Positions 10,405 to 19,014 of a stretch of DNA of 64,000 nucleotides are shown here, one piece after another (the first letter of the stretch is position 1; every line of letters starts with the position of its first letter). The stretch comes from Streptomyces sp. V2I9 (GTDB lineage Bacteria; Actinomycetota; Actinomycetes; Streptomycetales; Streptomycetaceae), in the NCBI RefSeq assembly GCF_030817475.1, contig NZ_JAUSZJ010000002.1, positions 2,452,501 to 2,516,500 of the forward strand, written 5' to 3'. Position numbers and translations under genes: made by a program. The notes under the pieces were generated by a model. That model searched no databases. It was not told where the DNA came from and worked only from the letters and a program-made list of their open reading frames with translations.

Positions 10405-10782
10405 TCAGGAGTCCGGGGAACGCAGCACCCTGAGGTGGCCCCTGCGGGCGACTTCCACCGGGTCCGCCGCGCGCGGCCCCCGGCCGCCGCCGTCCGGGCG
10501 CCGCTCGTGCGGGCGTGCCGCCTCGCGCACCGCGTTGGCCAGTGCTTCGAGGTCGTCGCCGCTCGGGTGCGCGGGTGCGGAGCCGTCGGAAAGCCGCACC
10601 ACTTCCCAGCCGCGCGGCGCGGTGAGGCGCTCGCTGTGTTCGGCGCACAGGTCGTAGCAGTGGGGCTCGGCATAGGTGGCGAGCGGGCCGAGGACCGCGG
10701 TCGAATCGGCATAGACGTACGTCAGTGTCGCGACGGCGGGGCGGCCGCACGCGGTGCGCGAACAGCGACGTACAGGGCTCAC
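10405..10782 (-). CDS. DUF3499 family protein
   Basis: A 125-residue protein opening with SPVRRCSRTACGRPAVATLTY. Four cysteines (about C7, C12, C42, C46 with H41) are spaced like a small zinc ribbon, followed by the family segment ERLTAPRGWEVVRL. The C-terminal half is charged and low in complexity. Function is unknown; it is restricted to actinobacteria and its position upstream of manB and divergent from a metallopeptidase-like gene is conserved in mycobacteria. The GTG at 10782 is the most likely start because the family begins at this point, although no strong ribosome site precedes it. Confidence 0.85.
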   Translation of the reverse strand: MSPVRRCSRTACGRPAVATLTYVYADSTAVLGPLATYAEPHCYDLCAEHSERLTAPRGWEVVRLSDGSAPAHPSGDDLEALANAVREAARPHERRPDGGGRGPRAADPVEVARRGHLRVLRSPDS

Positions 10783-11231
10783 GATGTTGGACGGTACCGC
10801 ACTCGTGAGCGGGCTGCGACGACTCCCCCTCGGCTCACTCCACCGTGTCGCCCTGTGACCTGCGGCACGTCGGCCTCTCCGGGTGCTGCCCTGACCTGCG
10901 CGGGCGCTTCTCCCGGCCACCGCACCACGATCGCGCCGGGCGCGGGCGGGGGCCGACGGCCACGTCGAACGGGGAGGCGACGATCGGATGAGGGGCCTGA
11001 AAAGGGCGCAACCTTGGCCGAAATGTTCAACTGCGGACATCCGGAAACGGAGCATCCGCCACCACTGCGGAGCACCCCGGCCCCCGCCGATCACCCTCGG
11101 CCGTACCGGGCCGCGCCATGCCGTACCGGGCAGGGCCGCGCCGTACCGGGCTGGGCCGGGTCGTCCGCGCCAGGTGGACCGCGTCGACTTCCCGATCCTC
11201 CCGGTCTCCGGAGCGTTACGCTGCGTCGGTG
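10783..11231. other. Divergent intergenic region with a GCCGTACCGGGC repeat
   Basis: The 449-bp gap between the DUF3499 gene and the zincin-like gene has no convincing ORF. At about 11099-11150 the element GCCGTACCGGGC occurs three times with 18-25-bp spacing. Both promoters must lie here, but no clear -10/-35 pair is visible. Confidence 0.5.
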
Positions 11232-11660
11232 ATGGACAGCCCCGTACCTCCCCCCGCGTTCGAGCCGCGGCCCCGGCGTCGTGACCGTCATGGTCGCGGT
11301 ATGCGCGGGCCGCTCGCACCGCCGCAGGTGCCACTCTCGGCCAGCCGGGGCGAGATCTTCCGTGATCTGGTCCAGGATTCGGTGGAGCGGCTGGAGCGGC
11401 GCTGGCCCCAGCTGGCCGAGGTCGACTTCGTCGTCCTCGATGTGCCCGACGCCGCGGAGGATGTCGTTCCGCTCGGCAGTGCGGTGTCGGCGGGCAAGGG
11501 TCGGCCCGCGCAGATCGTCGTCTATCGGCGGCCCGTCGAACTCCGCACCAAGAGCCGCGAGGAGCGCGCCCTGCTGGTGCACGAGGTCGTGGTCGAGCAG
11601 GTCGCCGAGCTGCTGGGGCTGGCGCCCGAGTCGGTCGACCCCCGGTACGGGCAGGACTGA
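11232..11660 (+). CDS. Metallopeptidase-like (zincin) family protein with degenerate active site
   Basis: A 142-residue protein, ATG at 11232. Its core (residues about 40-140) matches the small zincin family with the DUF1025-type layout: RGEIFRDLVQDSVERL, VDFVVLDVPD, then QIVVYRRPVELR and LLVHEVVVEQVAELLG. The last segment occupies the place of the HExxH zinc helix but reads H-E-V-V-V-E-Q, so the second histidine is missing. That makes peptidase activity doubtful. The gene is the positional equivalent of the mycobacterial metallopeptidase-like gene beside the DUF3499 gene. It starts divergently from DUF3499, and its N-terminal 25 residues are basic and proline-rich. Confidence 0.85.
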   Translation: MDSPVPPPAFEPRPRRRDRHGRGMRGPLAPPQVPLSASRGEIFRDLVQDSVERLERRWPQLAEVDFVVLDVPDAAEDVVPLGSAVSAGKGRPAQIVVYRRPVELRTKSREERALLVHEVVVEQVAELLGLAPESVDPRYGQD

Positions 11661-11827
11661 CCTTCCGGCCCCGTTCCGGACACAGCCGCAGCCGGCCCGC
11701 CGAGCCCGAAGGCCCTTCGGACCGAGCCGGACGGGACCAAGCGGGACGGCACCGAACCGGACCCGTCCGGCACAGCCCCCGGCCCCTCGCGCCCGAAGGC
11801 CCTGGCCGGGGACCGCCCGCTTCCGCC

Positions 11828-13366
11828 TCAGTCGTCCAGGACCGACAGGTCCTGGCGGGCCACCGGGACCTCGACCGTGCCCCGGTCGTCGGGGAGCGTC
11901 TGCACGGTGAACATCTGCACGCCGCCCACCGTGCGCGCCAGCATGCGCGACGCGTGGACCGGGCCGCCCGAGGTCGTCTCGACGGTCAGCGCGTAGGCGC
12001 CCTTGAGACCGTCCGGGGCCTTCGGGGTGACGGCGAGGGTCGTACCGGCCTTGACCGTGTACGTCTCCACCACCGGTTCGCCGCCCTCGCTGCCCGCCGA
12101 CGCGGTGACCTTCACCTTGGCCGTGGCGCCCGGCGCGGTCAGGGACAGCGTCGCGTCCTTCGCCCCGTTGTCCGGGACGCTCGCCCGCGCACCGACCGGG
12201 CCGGTGGCCGGGATGTAGGCGACCTCCTGCTTCTCGCCCTTGCCCCGGACCACGCGCAGCGCGGCCACGATCGGCGTCGCCCGCTCCTTCCGGACGGGGG
12301 TCAGGAGGAGGGAGCCCGGTTCGCCGCGGGTGACGTCCTTGAGGTCGACGGCCGCCGTCATCGAGGACTTGATGTGCAGGGTGGCGTTCCCGGCCGGGGA
12401 GAACGTCGCGTTCTTGCCCACGAGCCGGACCCTCACATCGGCGTCGTCCTCGCCGGGCGCGTACGCCACCAGCTGGACGGAGGTGGCGTCCGCCGGGATG
12501 CCGGGCAGCACGAGCGAGCCGGAGGGGTCCTCGGACGCGGTGATCCAGTCGCTGCCCGCACCGTCCTCGGCGCTCATGACGACCGCTCCGATCCGCCCCG
12601 AGCGGGTGGTGACGTGCGCGGTCAGCAGATCGACCGCCTCGGAGGTGAGCGTGGACAGCAGGACGGCGACGCTGGAGCGGGCCGGCACGGTGATGCCGTC
12701 CCCGACCTCGGACGTGAGCGCGCCCTCGGGGCCGTACAGCTCGATGTCGGCGACGGCGGCGGAGTCGTCGGGGTTGGTGAGGTGGATGTAGTCCTGGCGT
12801 GACGTCGCGGTGCTCGCGCCCGGGAACCAGAAGTCGGTGTCGGGGGCGGTGCAGGTGACCCCGAGGAGACCGCGGGCGCCTCCGGCTCCGACCTCCGTGG
12901 TCTGCTGCGCCGTCCAGCCGGGGGCCAGCTTGCCGGTGGCCGTGCCGGCGAGGGCCGGGGCGCTCGCGCCGTCCGCCTCGGCGGTGACCGGCTTTCCGGG
13001 CTCCTTGACGGCGAGGACCGGCTTCTCGGCCTTCTCCTTCGCCTTCTTCGCCGCCTCCTCGGCCTTCTTGGCCTTCTTGGGGTCGGTCTCGTCCTCGTCG
13101 TCCACGACGGGCAGCGCGGGCTTCAGCTCGGCGGCACCCTCGGCCTCGCCGCCCTCGCCGGCCGGGGTGAACGCCGTGTACCGCGTCTCCGCGAGATCGG
13201 AGCCGCTGGGTGCCGGGCAGACCAGGCTGGAGCGCTCGACGGGGAGCAGCGCGGCGGACTTCGCCCCGGTCTCCGCCGGAGCGCCGGGCGCGGTGACCGT
13301 GGCGAACCCGGTGACGGCGGCCAGGACGGCCGCGCCCGCGATCAGGGACAGGTGGGTGGACTTCAC
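11828..13366 (-). CDS. Secreted DUF5719 family protein
   Basis: A 512-residue exported protein. The GTG start at 13366 is followed by a typical signal peptide (KSTHLSLIAGAAVLAAVTGFA...APGAPA). After a Lys/Glu/Ala-rich linker near residues 90-125 come repeated beta-rich segments (for example EVGDGITVPARSSVAVLLSTL and EVPVARQDLSVLDD at the end), consistent with an extracellular beta-sandwich protein. It lies 21 nt after the annotated end of the large glycosyltransferase gene; in the alternative, probably original, frame of that gene the stop overlaps this GTG as GTGA, indicating translational coupling. It is therefore likely to act with the glycosyltransferase outside the membrane. The function is unknown. 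Confidence 0.85.
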   Translation of the reverse strand: MKSTHLSLIAGAAVLAAVTGFATVTAPGAPAETGAKSAALLPVERSSLVCPAPSGSDLAETRYTAFTPAGEGGEAEGAAELKPALPVVDDEDETDPKKAKKAEEAAKKAKEKAEKPVLAVKEPGKPVTAEADGASAPALAGTATGKLAPGWTAQQTTEVGAGGARGLLGVTCTAPDTDFWFPGASTATSRQDYIHLTNPDDSAAVADIELYGPEGALTSEVGDGITVPARSSVAVLLSTLTSEAVDLLTAHVTTRSGRIGAVVMSAEDGAGSDWITASEDPSGSLVLPGIPADATSVQLVAYAPGEDDADVRVRLVGKNATFSPAGNATLHIKSSMTAAVDLKDVTRGEPGSLLLTPVRKERATPIVAALRVVRGKGEKQEVAYIPATGPVGARASVPDNGAKDATLSLTAPGATAKVKVTASAGSEGGEPVVETYTVKAGTTLAVTPKAPDGLKGAYALTVETTSGGPVHASRMLARTVGGVQMFTVQTLPDDRGTVEVPVARQDLSVLDD

Positions 13367-13387
13367 TCGGACTCGCCTCGCGATGCG

Positions 13388-16300
13388 TTACCGGTCTGCC
13401 ACGGGGTCTGTCCCGCGGCCGGAGGGTCGGTCTGGTCGCCGTTCTCGGCGGGGTGCCGGGCGGGGTCGGCGTACGGGGGCTGCTGCGGGGGCTGCTGGTA
13501 CTGCCCCGCCGGTGTACCGGCCGTACTCGTCGTAGGCGGACCGGTCGTCGTACCCGGCGCCCTGGCCGTCGTACCCGGCGCCCCGGTCGTGGTACATGCC
13601 GCTCCGGTCGGCGTACTGCTGCTGGTACGGGTCCTGGGCACCGTAGCCGCCCTGGTAGCCGCCGTTCTGCTGGGCGTACGGGTCCTGCTGCGGGTACGCC
13701 GCGTAGGGGTCGGCGCCCGGCTGCTGCTGCCCGTCCCACTGCGCGTACGCGTCGTACTGCTGCTGCGGGACCGCCGCGTGGTCGCCGGTGGCTTCCTGCG
13801 GGTCACGCGGGGCCTGCGGGTCCGGTTCGTGCGCCGGCGGGTTCGGGGCGTACGGGTCGGCGGACTGCTGCGCCGGGATGTACTCCCCCGCGTCCGGGGT
13901 GTGCGCCGGTTCCCCGTCCCCGGTCTCCTCGGCCGCCGCCTCGGCCAGGGCGGCCGCGCGCAGCCTGCGGGCGCGGCGGCCCTCGCCGTCCACCGGCTCG
14001 GCGGCGACGGCGGGAGCCTCGTCCGGCAGGTCGTCGTCGATCTCCCGGCGGCGGCCCGGCAGGGCCATGACCACGAGGACCACGAGGAGCCCGGCCTGGG
14101 CCCAGATCCACGCGGTGTGGGTGACCGGGGCGTCGTAGGTGAGGTCCAGGCGGCCGCCGTTCGCGGGCAGCTCGAAGCCCTGGGCCCAGCCGTCGACGGT
14201 CTTGCGGGTCAGCGGCTTGCCGTCCAGGGTGGCCGTCCAGCCGGCGTCGGCGGCGTCCGCGATCCGCAGGACGCGGCCCGCCTCGCCGGACGGGATGTCG
14301 GCGTGGGCCTCGACGGCCGCCGAGCCGACCGGGAGGTGCTCGCCCTCGCCGGAGGGCGGGGTGATCATGACGCGGGCGACCTGCCGGTCCACCCGCCACA
14401 GGGCGCTGCCGTCGAGCTGGCTGAGGCGGCTGAGGCCGGGAGTGGCGTCGAGGACCCGGCTCATCCTGCGCGGCGCTCCGTCCCGCACGAGGACGTAACG
14501 GATGGCGAAGCCGCTGAGCTGGTCCCCCTGGTCGGCGCCGGAACCGGCGACCAGGTTGGCGACGACCTTGTCGAGATGGCTGTTGCTGCCGCCCGCCTCG
14601 GTCAGCTCGCCGTCGCCGAGGCGCGCGCCCGAGCCGCGGACCAGGCTGTACGCGACGGTGTCCGGCGAGGTGCCGCCCAGGACGAGAGTGCGGGGCTGGT
14701 CGCGGGTGGTGCTCTCCTCGGCGACGAAGGCGGGCACCTGGACGGGGTCGCGTCGTTCCAGCGGGCCGTCGGCGCCGCCGATCATCCAGCCGCACGCGGC
14801 GAGCACCGGGGCCAGGCCCGCGGCCAGCGCGATCAGCGCTGCCACGGGCTGGCGCCAGCCGAAGCTCTGCTCGGCGACCCGGATACGGGCCCCGTCCGCG
14901 CCGACCAGGGCGGCGGCGATCAGGGCGGCGCCGTGGACGAGCGTGGCCGGGCCGGCCCAGGTCGAGCCGTTGGCGAGGGCGGCGAAGAGGAAGCCGGCGA
15001 TCGCGACGGCCCAGGCGGTGCGGACGGCGAACCGCCGGTCCTCCCGGAGCAGGGCGGCGAGCGCCGCGAGCACGATGCCCAGGAGCAGGATGCCGCCCGC
15101 CGCGCCGGGACCGCCGGGGCTGATGCCGAGCAGATCGAGACCGGAGGCGTCTCCCGCACCGAGGTCCGGTCCCGCTTCGGCCAGCAGCGCCGACGGGTTC
15201 GTGAGAAGGGTCAGCGACCACGGGGCGAGGACCAGGAGCGGGGTGCCGACGGCGGCGACGAAGCGGAGCCCGTACGCCGTGATGTCGTCGCGCCGCAGTA
15301 CCAGCACGCCGAGGCCGAGGACCACGGCGAGCGGCCAGACGATCGGGGTGAACGCCATGGTGACGGTCAGCAGCAGCGTGTACGCCCAGGTGGCACGCCA
15401 GCTGCCGCGCTCCCCCGCCGCGCTGTCGGCGCGCAGCCCGTGGGCGGCGACGCCCGCGCGGGCCATCAGGGGGAGCAGGACGAGCAGGACGGCGGTGCCC
15501 AGCCGTCCGGTGGCCAGGGCCCCGGTCGCGGCGGGCAGGAAGGCGTACGCGACGCTCGCCCAGGCCCGCAGCAGGCGGGAGGGCAGCAGCGGCCGGGAGG
15601 CGAAGTAGGCGGTGGCCCCGGCCAGCGGGATCGAGCAGATGAGCAGCACGCCGACGGCGAACCCGGTCGAGCCGAGGAAGAGGGCCGCCAGGGCGGCGAG
15701 CAGGGCGAGGTAGGGCGGGGCGGTCTGGGTGCCGCCGGTGCCGACGGTGTGCCAGGCGTCCGCGTACCGGTCCCACAGCGCGCCGGCCTCGGCGGGGACG
15801 GGCAGCAGCGCGCCGCCGGCCAGGGCTCCGCCGCTCAGCAGATTGCGGCAGGCGATGAGCGAGACGACGAGGAGCAGCGCGAAGAGGACGGGGCCGGGCT
15901 TGCGGCCGATGCGCTTGAGGCGGGCGAACTGGTCGACTTCGAGGAAGTCGGCGTCGTCGCCGCCGGGCCCCGACTCGACGGCCCCGTGGCGTGAACCGCC
16001 CGAGTCGGCGTCGCTGCCGCCGCCGAAATTGCCCGCCACCTGCTCGACGGTGGCGCGGATGGTCGCGCCGGGCGGCGGGAAGAGGGCGCGCAGTTCGGCG
16101 GCGTCGACGACGCTCCTGCCGCGGTCGCGGCGGGCGGCGAGGATGCGGCCGGGCCTCAGCAGGGTGCCGAGCAGGCCGGTGACCTCGTCGAGGGCCTGGC
16201 CGGGCACCTTGCCGACGAGGTAGGCGAGGGTACGCAGCAGGGTGCCGACGACGAGCCGGAGCAGGACCCAGGGCAGGGCCTTGGCGCGGGCGTTGACGAG

Positions 16301-17215
16301 CATCGTGAAGACCGCGCCCGCCTTGTCGACGCGGTGCGGGCCGGCGACCGAGCGGCCGGCGCAGTCGATGGGGCGCCGTTCACGGGCGGATGCCTCGGCG
16401 TGCCGCAGGACGGCGTCCGGGGCGACGAGGACCCGGTGGCCGGCGAGGTGGGCGCGCCAGCACAGATCGACGTCGTCGCGCATCAGGGGGAGCCTGCGGT
16501 CGAAGCCGCCGAGCTCCTCGTAGACGTCGCGGCGGATGAGCATCCCGGCGGAGGAGACGGACAGGACGGTACGGACCTGGTCGTGCTGGCCCTGGTCCTG
16601 CTCGCGGCGGTCCAGGCCGGTCCAGCGGCGTCCGCTGTTGGCGATGGAGACGCCGACCTCGAGGAGCTGCTTGCGGTCGTACCAGCCGCGCAGTTTGGGT
16701 CCGATGATCGCGGCGTGCCGGTCGGTGTCGGCCACGCGCAGCATCGCGGCGAGCGCGTCCGGCTCGGGGGCGCAGTCGTCGTGCAGCAGCCAGAGCCACT
16801 GGACCGGTTCGCCGTGGGGCAGTTCGGGAAGGTCGTAGTTCTCGTCGACCCAGGTCCGGGCGACCGGGTCCCAGCCGCTGGGGCGCTTGAGGTAGGGCAG
16901 GTCGTCCGGGGTCGGGGCGCCGGCCGTGCGGGCCGCCTCGTCGACGGCCGTGCCGAAGCTCGTACGGCGGGCGAGGTGCAGGACGCGTTCGTCGCCGAGC
17001 GCCTCCGTGACCAGCCGGGCCGAGTCGTCCGCGCTGCCGGTGTCGGCGGCGATGACGTTCTGTACGGGGCGTTCCTGCCCGAGCAGCCCGGCCAGCACGT
17101 CGGGCAGCCAGCGGGCGCCGTCGTGGGAGACGAGCACGGCGGTGACGACGTGCCGGGGGAACTCTGGGGCGGCGGCGGCCGCGTTCGGCGCCGCCGAGTG
17201 GCTGTGCACGGACAT
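13388..17215 (-). CDS. Large membrane glycosyltransferase, family 2, with frameshifted C-terminus
   Basis: A 1275-residue protein. Residues 20-300 are a GT2 domain (VTAVLVSHDGARWLPDVLAG, then the LLHDDCAPEPDAL acidic motif and MRDDVDLCWRAHLAGHR). From about residue 435 to 1040 it has many hydrophobic segments with extracytoplasmic loops, like arabinosyl- or galactofuranosyl-type polymer synthases. The tail beyond 1140 is a Gln/Tyr/Pro-rich low-complexity segment. The ATG at 17215 has GGAGGG upstream. Near 13504-13507 the frame leaves the Q/P/Y pattern for an Arg-rich ending; the next frame keeps the pattern and stops at 13363, overlapping the DUF5719 start. A one-base gain in a G run, or a sequencing error, is the likely cause. 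The substrate is unknown. Confidence 0.85.
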   Translation of the reverse strand: MSVHSHSAAPNAAAAAPEFPRHVVTAVLVSHDGARWLPDVLAGLLGQERPVQNVIAADTGSADDSARLVTEALGDERVLHLARRTSFGTAVDEAARTAGAPTPDDLPYLKRPSGWDPVARTWVDENYDLPELPHGEPVQWLWLLHDDCAPEPDALAAMLRVADTDRHAAIIGPKLRGWYDRKQLLEVGVSIANSGRRWTGLDRREQDQGQHDQVRTVLSVSSAGMLIRRDVYEELGGFDRRLPLMRDDVDLCWRAHLAGHRVLVAPDAVLRHAEASARERRPIDCAGRSVAGPHRVDKAGAVFTMLVNARAKALPWVLLRLVVGTLLRTLAYLVGKVPGQALDEVTGLLGTLLRPGRILAARRDRGRSVVDAAELRALFPPPGATIRATVEQVAGNFGGGSDADSGGSRHGAVESGPGGDDADFLEVDQFARLKRIGRKPGPVLFALLLVVSLIACRNLLSGGALAGGALLPVPAEAGALWDRYADAWHTVGTGGTQTAPPYLALLAALAALFLGSTGFAVGVLLICSIPLAGATAYFASRPLLPSRLLRAWASVAYAFLPAATGALATGRLGTAVLLVLLPLMARAGVAAHGLRADSAAGERGSWRATWAYTLLLTVTMAFTPIVWPLAVVLGLGVLVLRRDDITAYGLRFVAAVGTPLLVLAPWSLTLLTNPSALLAEAGPDLGAGDASGLDLLGISPGGPGAAGGILLLGIVLAALAALLREDRRFAVRTAWAVAIAGFLFAALANGSTWAGPATLVHGAALIAAALVGADGARIRVAEQSFGWRQPVAALIALAAGLAPVLAACGWMIGGADGPLERRDPVQVPAFVAEESTTRDQPRTLVLGGTSPDTVAYSLVRGSGARLGDGELTEAGGSNSHLDKVVANLVAGSGADQGDQLSGFAIRYVLVRDGAPRRMSRVLDATPGLSRLSQLDGSALWRVDRQVARVMITPPSGEGEHLPVGSAAVEAHADIPSGEAGRVLRIADAADAGWTATLDGKPLTRKTVDGWAQGFELPANGGRLDLTYDAPVTHTAWIWAQAGLLVVLVVMALPGRRREIDDDLPDEAPAVAAEPVDGEGRRARRLRAAALAEAAAEETGDGEPAHTPDAGEYIPAQQSADPYAPNPPAHEPDPQAPRDPQEATGDHAAVPQQQYDAYAQWDGQQQPGADPYAAYPQQDPYAQQNGGYQGGYGAQDPYQQQYADRSGMYHDRGAGYDGQGAGYDDRSAYDEYGRYTGGAVPAAPAAAPVRRPRPAPRRERRPDRPSGRGTDPVADR

Positions 17216-17521
17216 CGGGGTACGGGCCCTCCGGCCGGGTCCGGGGGCGTGATCCCCGGGGGCTGCATCGGTGTACACGCCCGCCCCGGCGGGGCGTTGG
17301 CGTGTCTCGGACGGGGCCCCACACTAACGGTACGGACAGGTGGCGGGGTTCCGAGCGGGTGAAGGGGCCGGGCGGGACGCGCCGACGGCCCGCCCACCGC
17401 GCCCTCGGGGAGGGCGGTGGACGGGCCGTCGGGGAAGCCGGGGTACCGAGGCGACGGGGGCTGCCGCTGCCGGAAGCGCGGCAGGGGGCGCGGACCGCGA
17501 GCGGTCACCGGGCGACGGTCG

Positions 17522-17785
17522 TCAGATCGCGGCCTTCTTGAGCCGCCGTCGCTCCCGCTCGGAGAGCCCGCCCCAGATGCCGAAGCGTTCGTCGTTGGAC
17601 AGGGCGTACTCCAGGCATTCCGAGCGCACCTCGCAGGCGAGGCAGACCTTCTTGGCCTCGCGGGTCGATCCGCCCTTTTCGGGAAAGAAGGACTCGGGGT
17701 CGGTCTGGGCGCACAGTGCGCGCTCCTGCCAGCCGAGTTCCTCGTCCGCGTCCTCGACCAGCAGTTGCTGGAACAGCTCGGTCAT
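17522..17785 (-). CDS. whiB: WhiB-type iron-sulphur transcription factor (sporulation regulator)
   Basis: An 87-residue protein, ATG at 17785 behind GAGGGG. The four cluster-ligating cysteines are C25, C48, C51 and C57; the GIWGG turn is at residues 69-73 and the basic ERERRRLKK DNA-binding tail closes the protein. Length and sequence are those of WhiB of Streptomyces, which works with WhiA to trigger sporulation septation, rather than of the shorter or longer Wbl paralogues. It is read away from the cysteine-dioxygenase leader, with 444 bp between. It lies 3' of nothing on its own strand until the glycosyltransferase gene starts 306 bp downstream. Confidence 0.96.
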   Translation of the reverse strand: MTELFQQLLVEDADEELGWQERALCAQTDPESFFPEKGGSTREAKKVCLACEVRSECLEYALSNDERFGIWGGLSERERRRLKKAAI

Positions 17786-18229
17786 GTGCGCCCCTCGTCT
17801 GTCTCTTGCGTCCCGTGTTGCAACCGTTTGCGGCTGAACGACACGAGTGAAATTACAAGTGTGTAGCTCCGAGCCAGTCAAGCGAGGATCTGCTATTGGC
17901 CCGGTGATTCACTCTGCGGAACCAAGCGTATGCGGAAAGTGTTCAAATCAGCAAAAACCTGACATATGCCACGGGCCCTGCGATCACGCACTTCCACCGG
18001 GAAGACGAGCGGGAGCGCCCCCGTGTTGCGATTCGATCACCGGAGCGATCAAGATCACAGTCAGGTCACGGCCCGTCGGCCACGTTTGGACGTGCGAATC
18101 ATGCGCCACATGTCCCGGTCCTGGGCGCATAAACCTTTCTGCGAACCGGACGCCCGGAAGGGGTGAAACATCGCCCCCAAACCGGACATCGGGTTGACAG
18201 CGGACGACCGAACGGGTCTCCTTGATCCC
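17786..18229. promoter_or_regulatory. Divergent control region between whiB and the cysteine-dioxygenase leader
   Basis: 444 bp without a gene, less GC-rich than its surroundings over the first 170 bp, as expected for regulated promoters. A symmetrical GTGATTCAC sits at 17904-17912, and a TTGACA -35-like hexamer is at 18194-18199, 30 bp before the leader ATG. No clear -10 partner is visible for it. whiB is known to be developmentally regulated from its own upstream promoters in Streptomyces; which bases serve here cannot be told by eye. Confidence 0.45.
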
Positions 18230-18325
18230 ATGCCAGCGACCTCAGCTCTGCACGTCTCCCACGTCCGTGGGTTCCGCAGCGCTGTCCAGGCCCGCTGTTG
18301 CTGTTCCAGCTGTCGCAGCTGTTGA
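18230..18325 (+). CDS. Polycysteine leader peptide (putative cysteine attenuator)
   Basis: A 31-codon ORF, ATG at 18230 to TGA at 18323-18325, too short to be found by usual gene callers. Its last ten residues are RCCCSSCRSC: five cysteines in the final nine positions, using TGT mainly. The ORF ends 176 nt before the cysteine dioxygenase gene. No ribosome site precedes the ATG, but a TTGACA hexamer lies 30 bp upstream, so the message could be leaderless or nearly so. Polycysteine leader ORFs acting as cysteine-responsive attenuators are known in mycobacteria; applying that role here is inference, strengthened by the fact that the downstream gene acts on cysteine. Confidence 0.7.
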   Translation: MPATSALHVSHVRGFRSAVQARCCCSSCRSC

Positions 18326-18375
18326 TGCCGTAGCGCTCCAGCTCCGAACACAGCCCGCCGGACGAGCCTCTCCGG
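18307..18375 (+). promoter_or_regulatory. Alternative hairpins over and after the cysteine codons
   Basis: CAGCTG at 18307-18312 and at 18316-18321 can pair with each other over a 3-nt loop. The second copy can instead pair with CAGCT at 18339-18343, so the two structures exclude one another. A further 5-bp stem, CCGGA at 18358-18362 with TCCGG at 18371-18375, follows. A ribosome held at the cysteine codons would cover the first arms and favour the later pairing. The stems are short and the switch is inferred. Confidence 0.45.
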
Positions 18376-18501
18376 TCGAGCCCGGCCTCCCGGCCTCGCT
18401 CCTCCCCCGCTCTCCCGCACTCCGCAGCCCTCTCCGAGCTGCTGGACACCCACCGCGACTCCCCGCACGCGCTCCCCCCATGCCGAGGAACCCCCGCAGC
18501 C

Positions 18502-19002
18502 ATGAACAGCGACAGCGACCTTCAGATCGCCGGCGACATCCTTGAGGTCCAGCACCTCCTCCGTCCCGCCCGCGAGCACCCCTCCACCGTCTCCGAGTTC
18601 GTCGGTCTGGCACGCACCATCGCGGCGGACCGGGCACGATGGGCGGACATCGTCCGGTACGACTCCGTCTCCCGCTGGTACCACCGCCTGCATCAGGGCC
18701 CCGGTTACGAGGTGTGGCTGCTCAGCTGGGTGCCCGGTCAGGGCAGCGGACTCCACGACCACGGACTCTCCGCCGGCGTACTGACCGTCCTGGAAGGCGA
18801 GTTGACCGAGCGCACCGAGCGCGGGGCCCGGTCGTTGACGGCGGGCGCGCAGCGCGCCTTCGCGCCGGGCTACGTCCACGAAGTGGTCAACGACTCGCTC
18901 GAACCGGCCGTCAGTCTGCACATCTACTACCCGGGGCTGACCGAGATGCCGATGCACGCCACGCAGAGTGCCCCGACCACCGTGGCCGCCGTACCCGCCT
19001 GA
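18502..19002 (+). CDS. Cysteine dioxygenase family protein
   Basis: A 166-residue cupin enzyme that oxidises L-cysteine to cysteine sulfinate with ferrous iron and O2. The three iron-binding histidines of the family are visible as H85 and H87 in SGLHDHGLS and H126 in GYVHEVVNDS. The preceding segment SRWYHRLHQGPGYEVWLLSW is the conserved substrate-pocket strand. The ATG at 18502 follows GAGGA. The thiol-dioxygenase family also includes 3-mercaptopropionate enzymes, so the exact thiol substrate is not proven; the cysteine-rich leader upstream favours cysteine. Only 12 nt separate its stop from fbiA. Confidence 0.9.
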   Translation: MNSDSDLQIAGDILEVQHLLRPAREHPSTVSEFVGLARTIAADRARWADIVRYDSVSRWYHRLHQGPGYEVWLLSWVPGQGSGLHDHGLSAGVLTVLEGELTERTERGARSLTAGAQRAFAPGYVHEVVNDSLEPAVSLHIYYPGLTEMPMHATQSAPTTVAAVPA

Positions 19003-19014
19003 CAAACTGCGTGC

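Noticed and set aside
17904..17912. GTGATTCAC as a BldD operator upstream of whiB
   Set aside because: It is symmetrical and in a sensible place, but the half-site spacing does not match the known consensus closely enough to name it.
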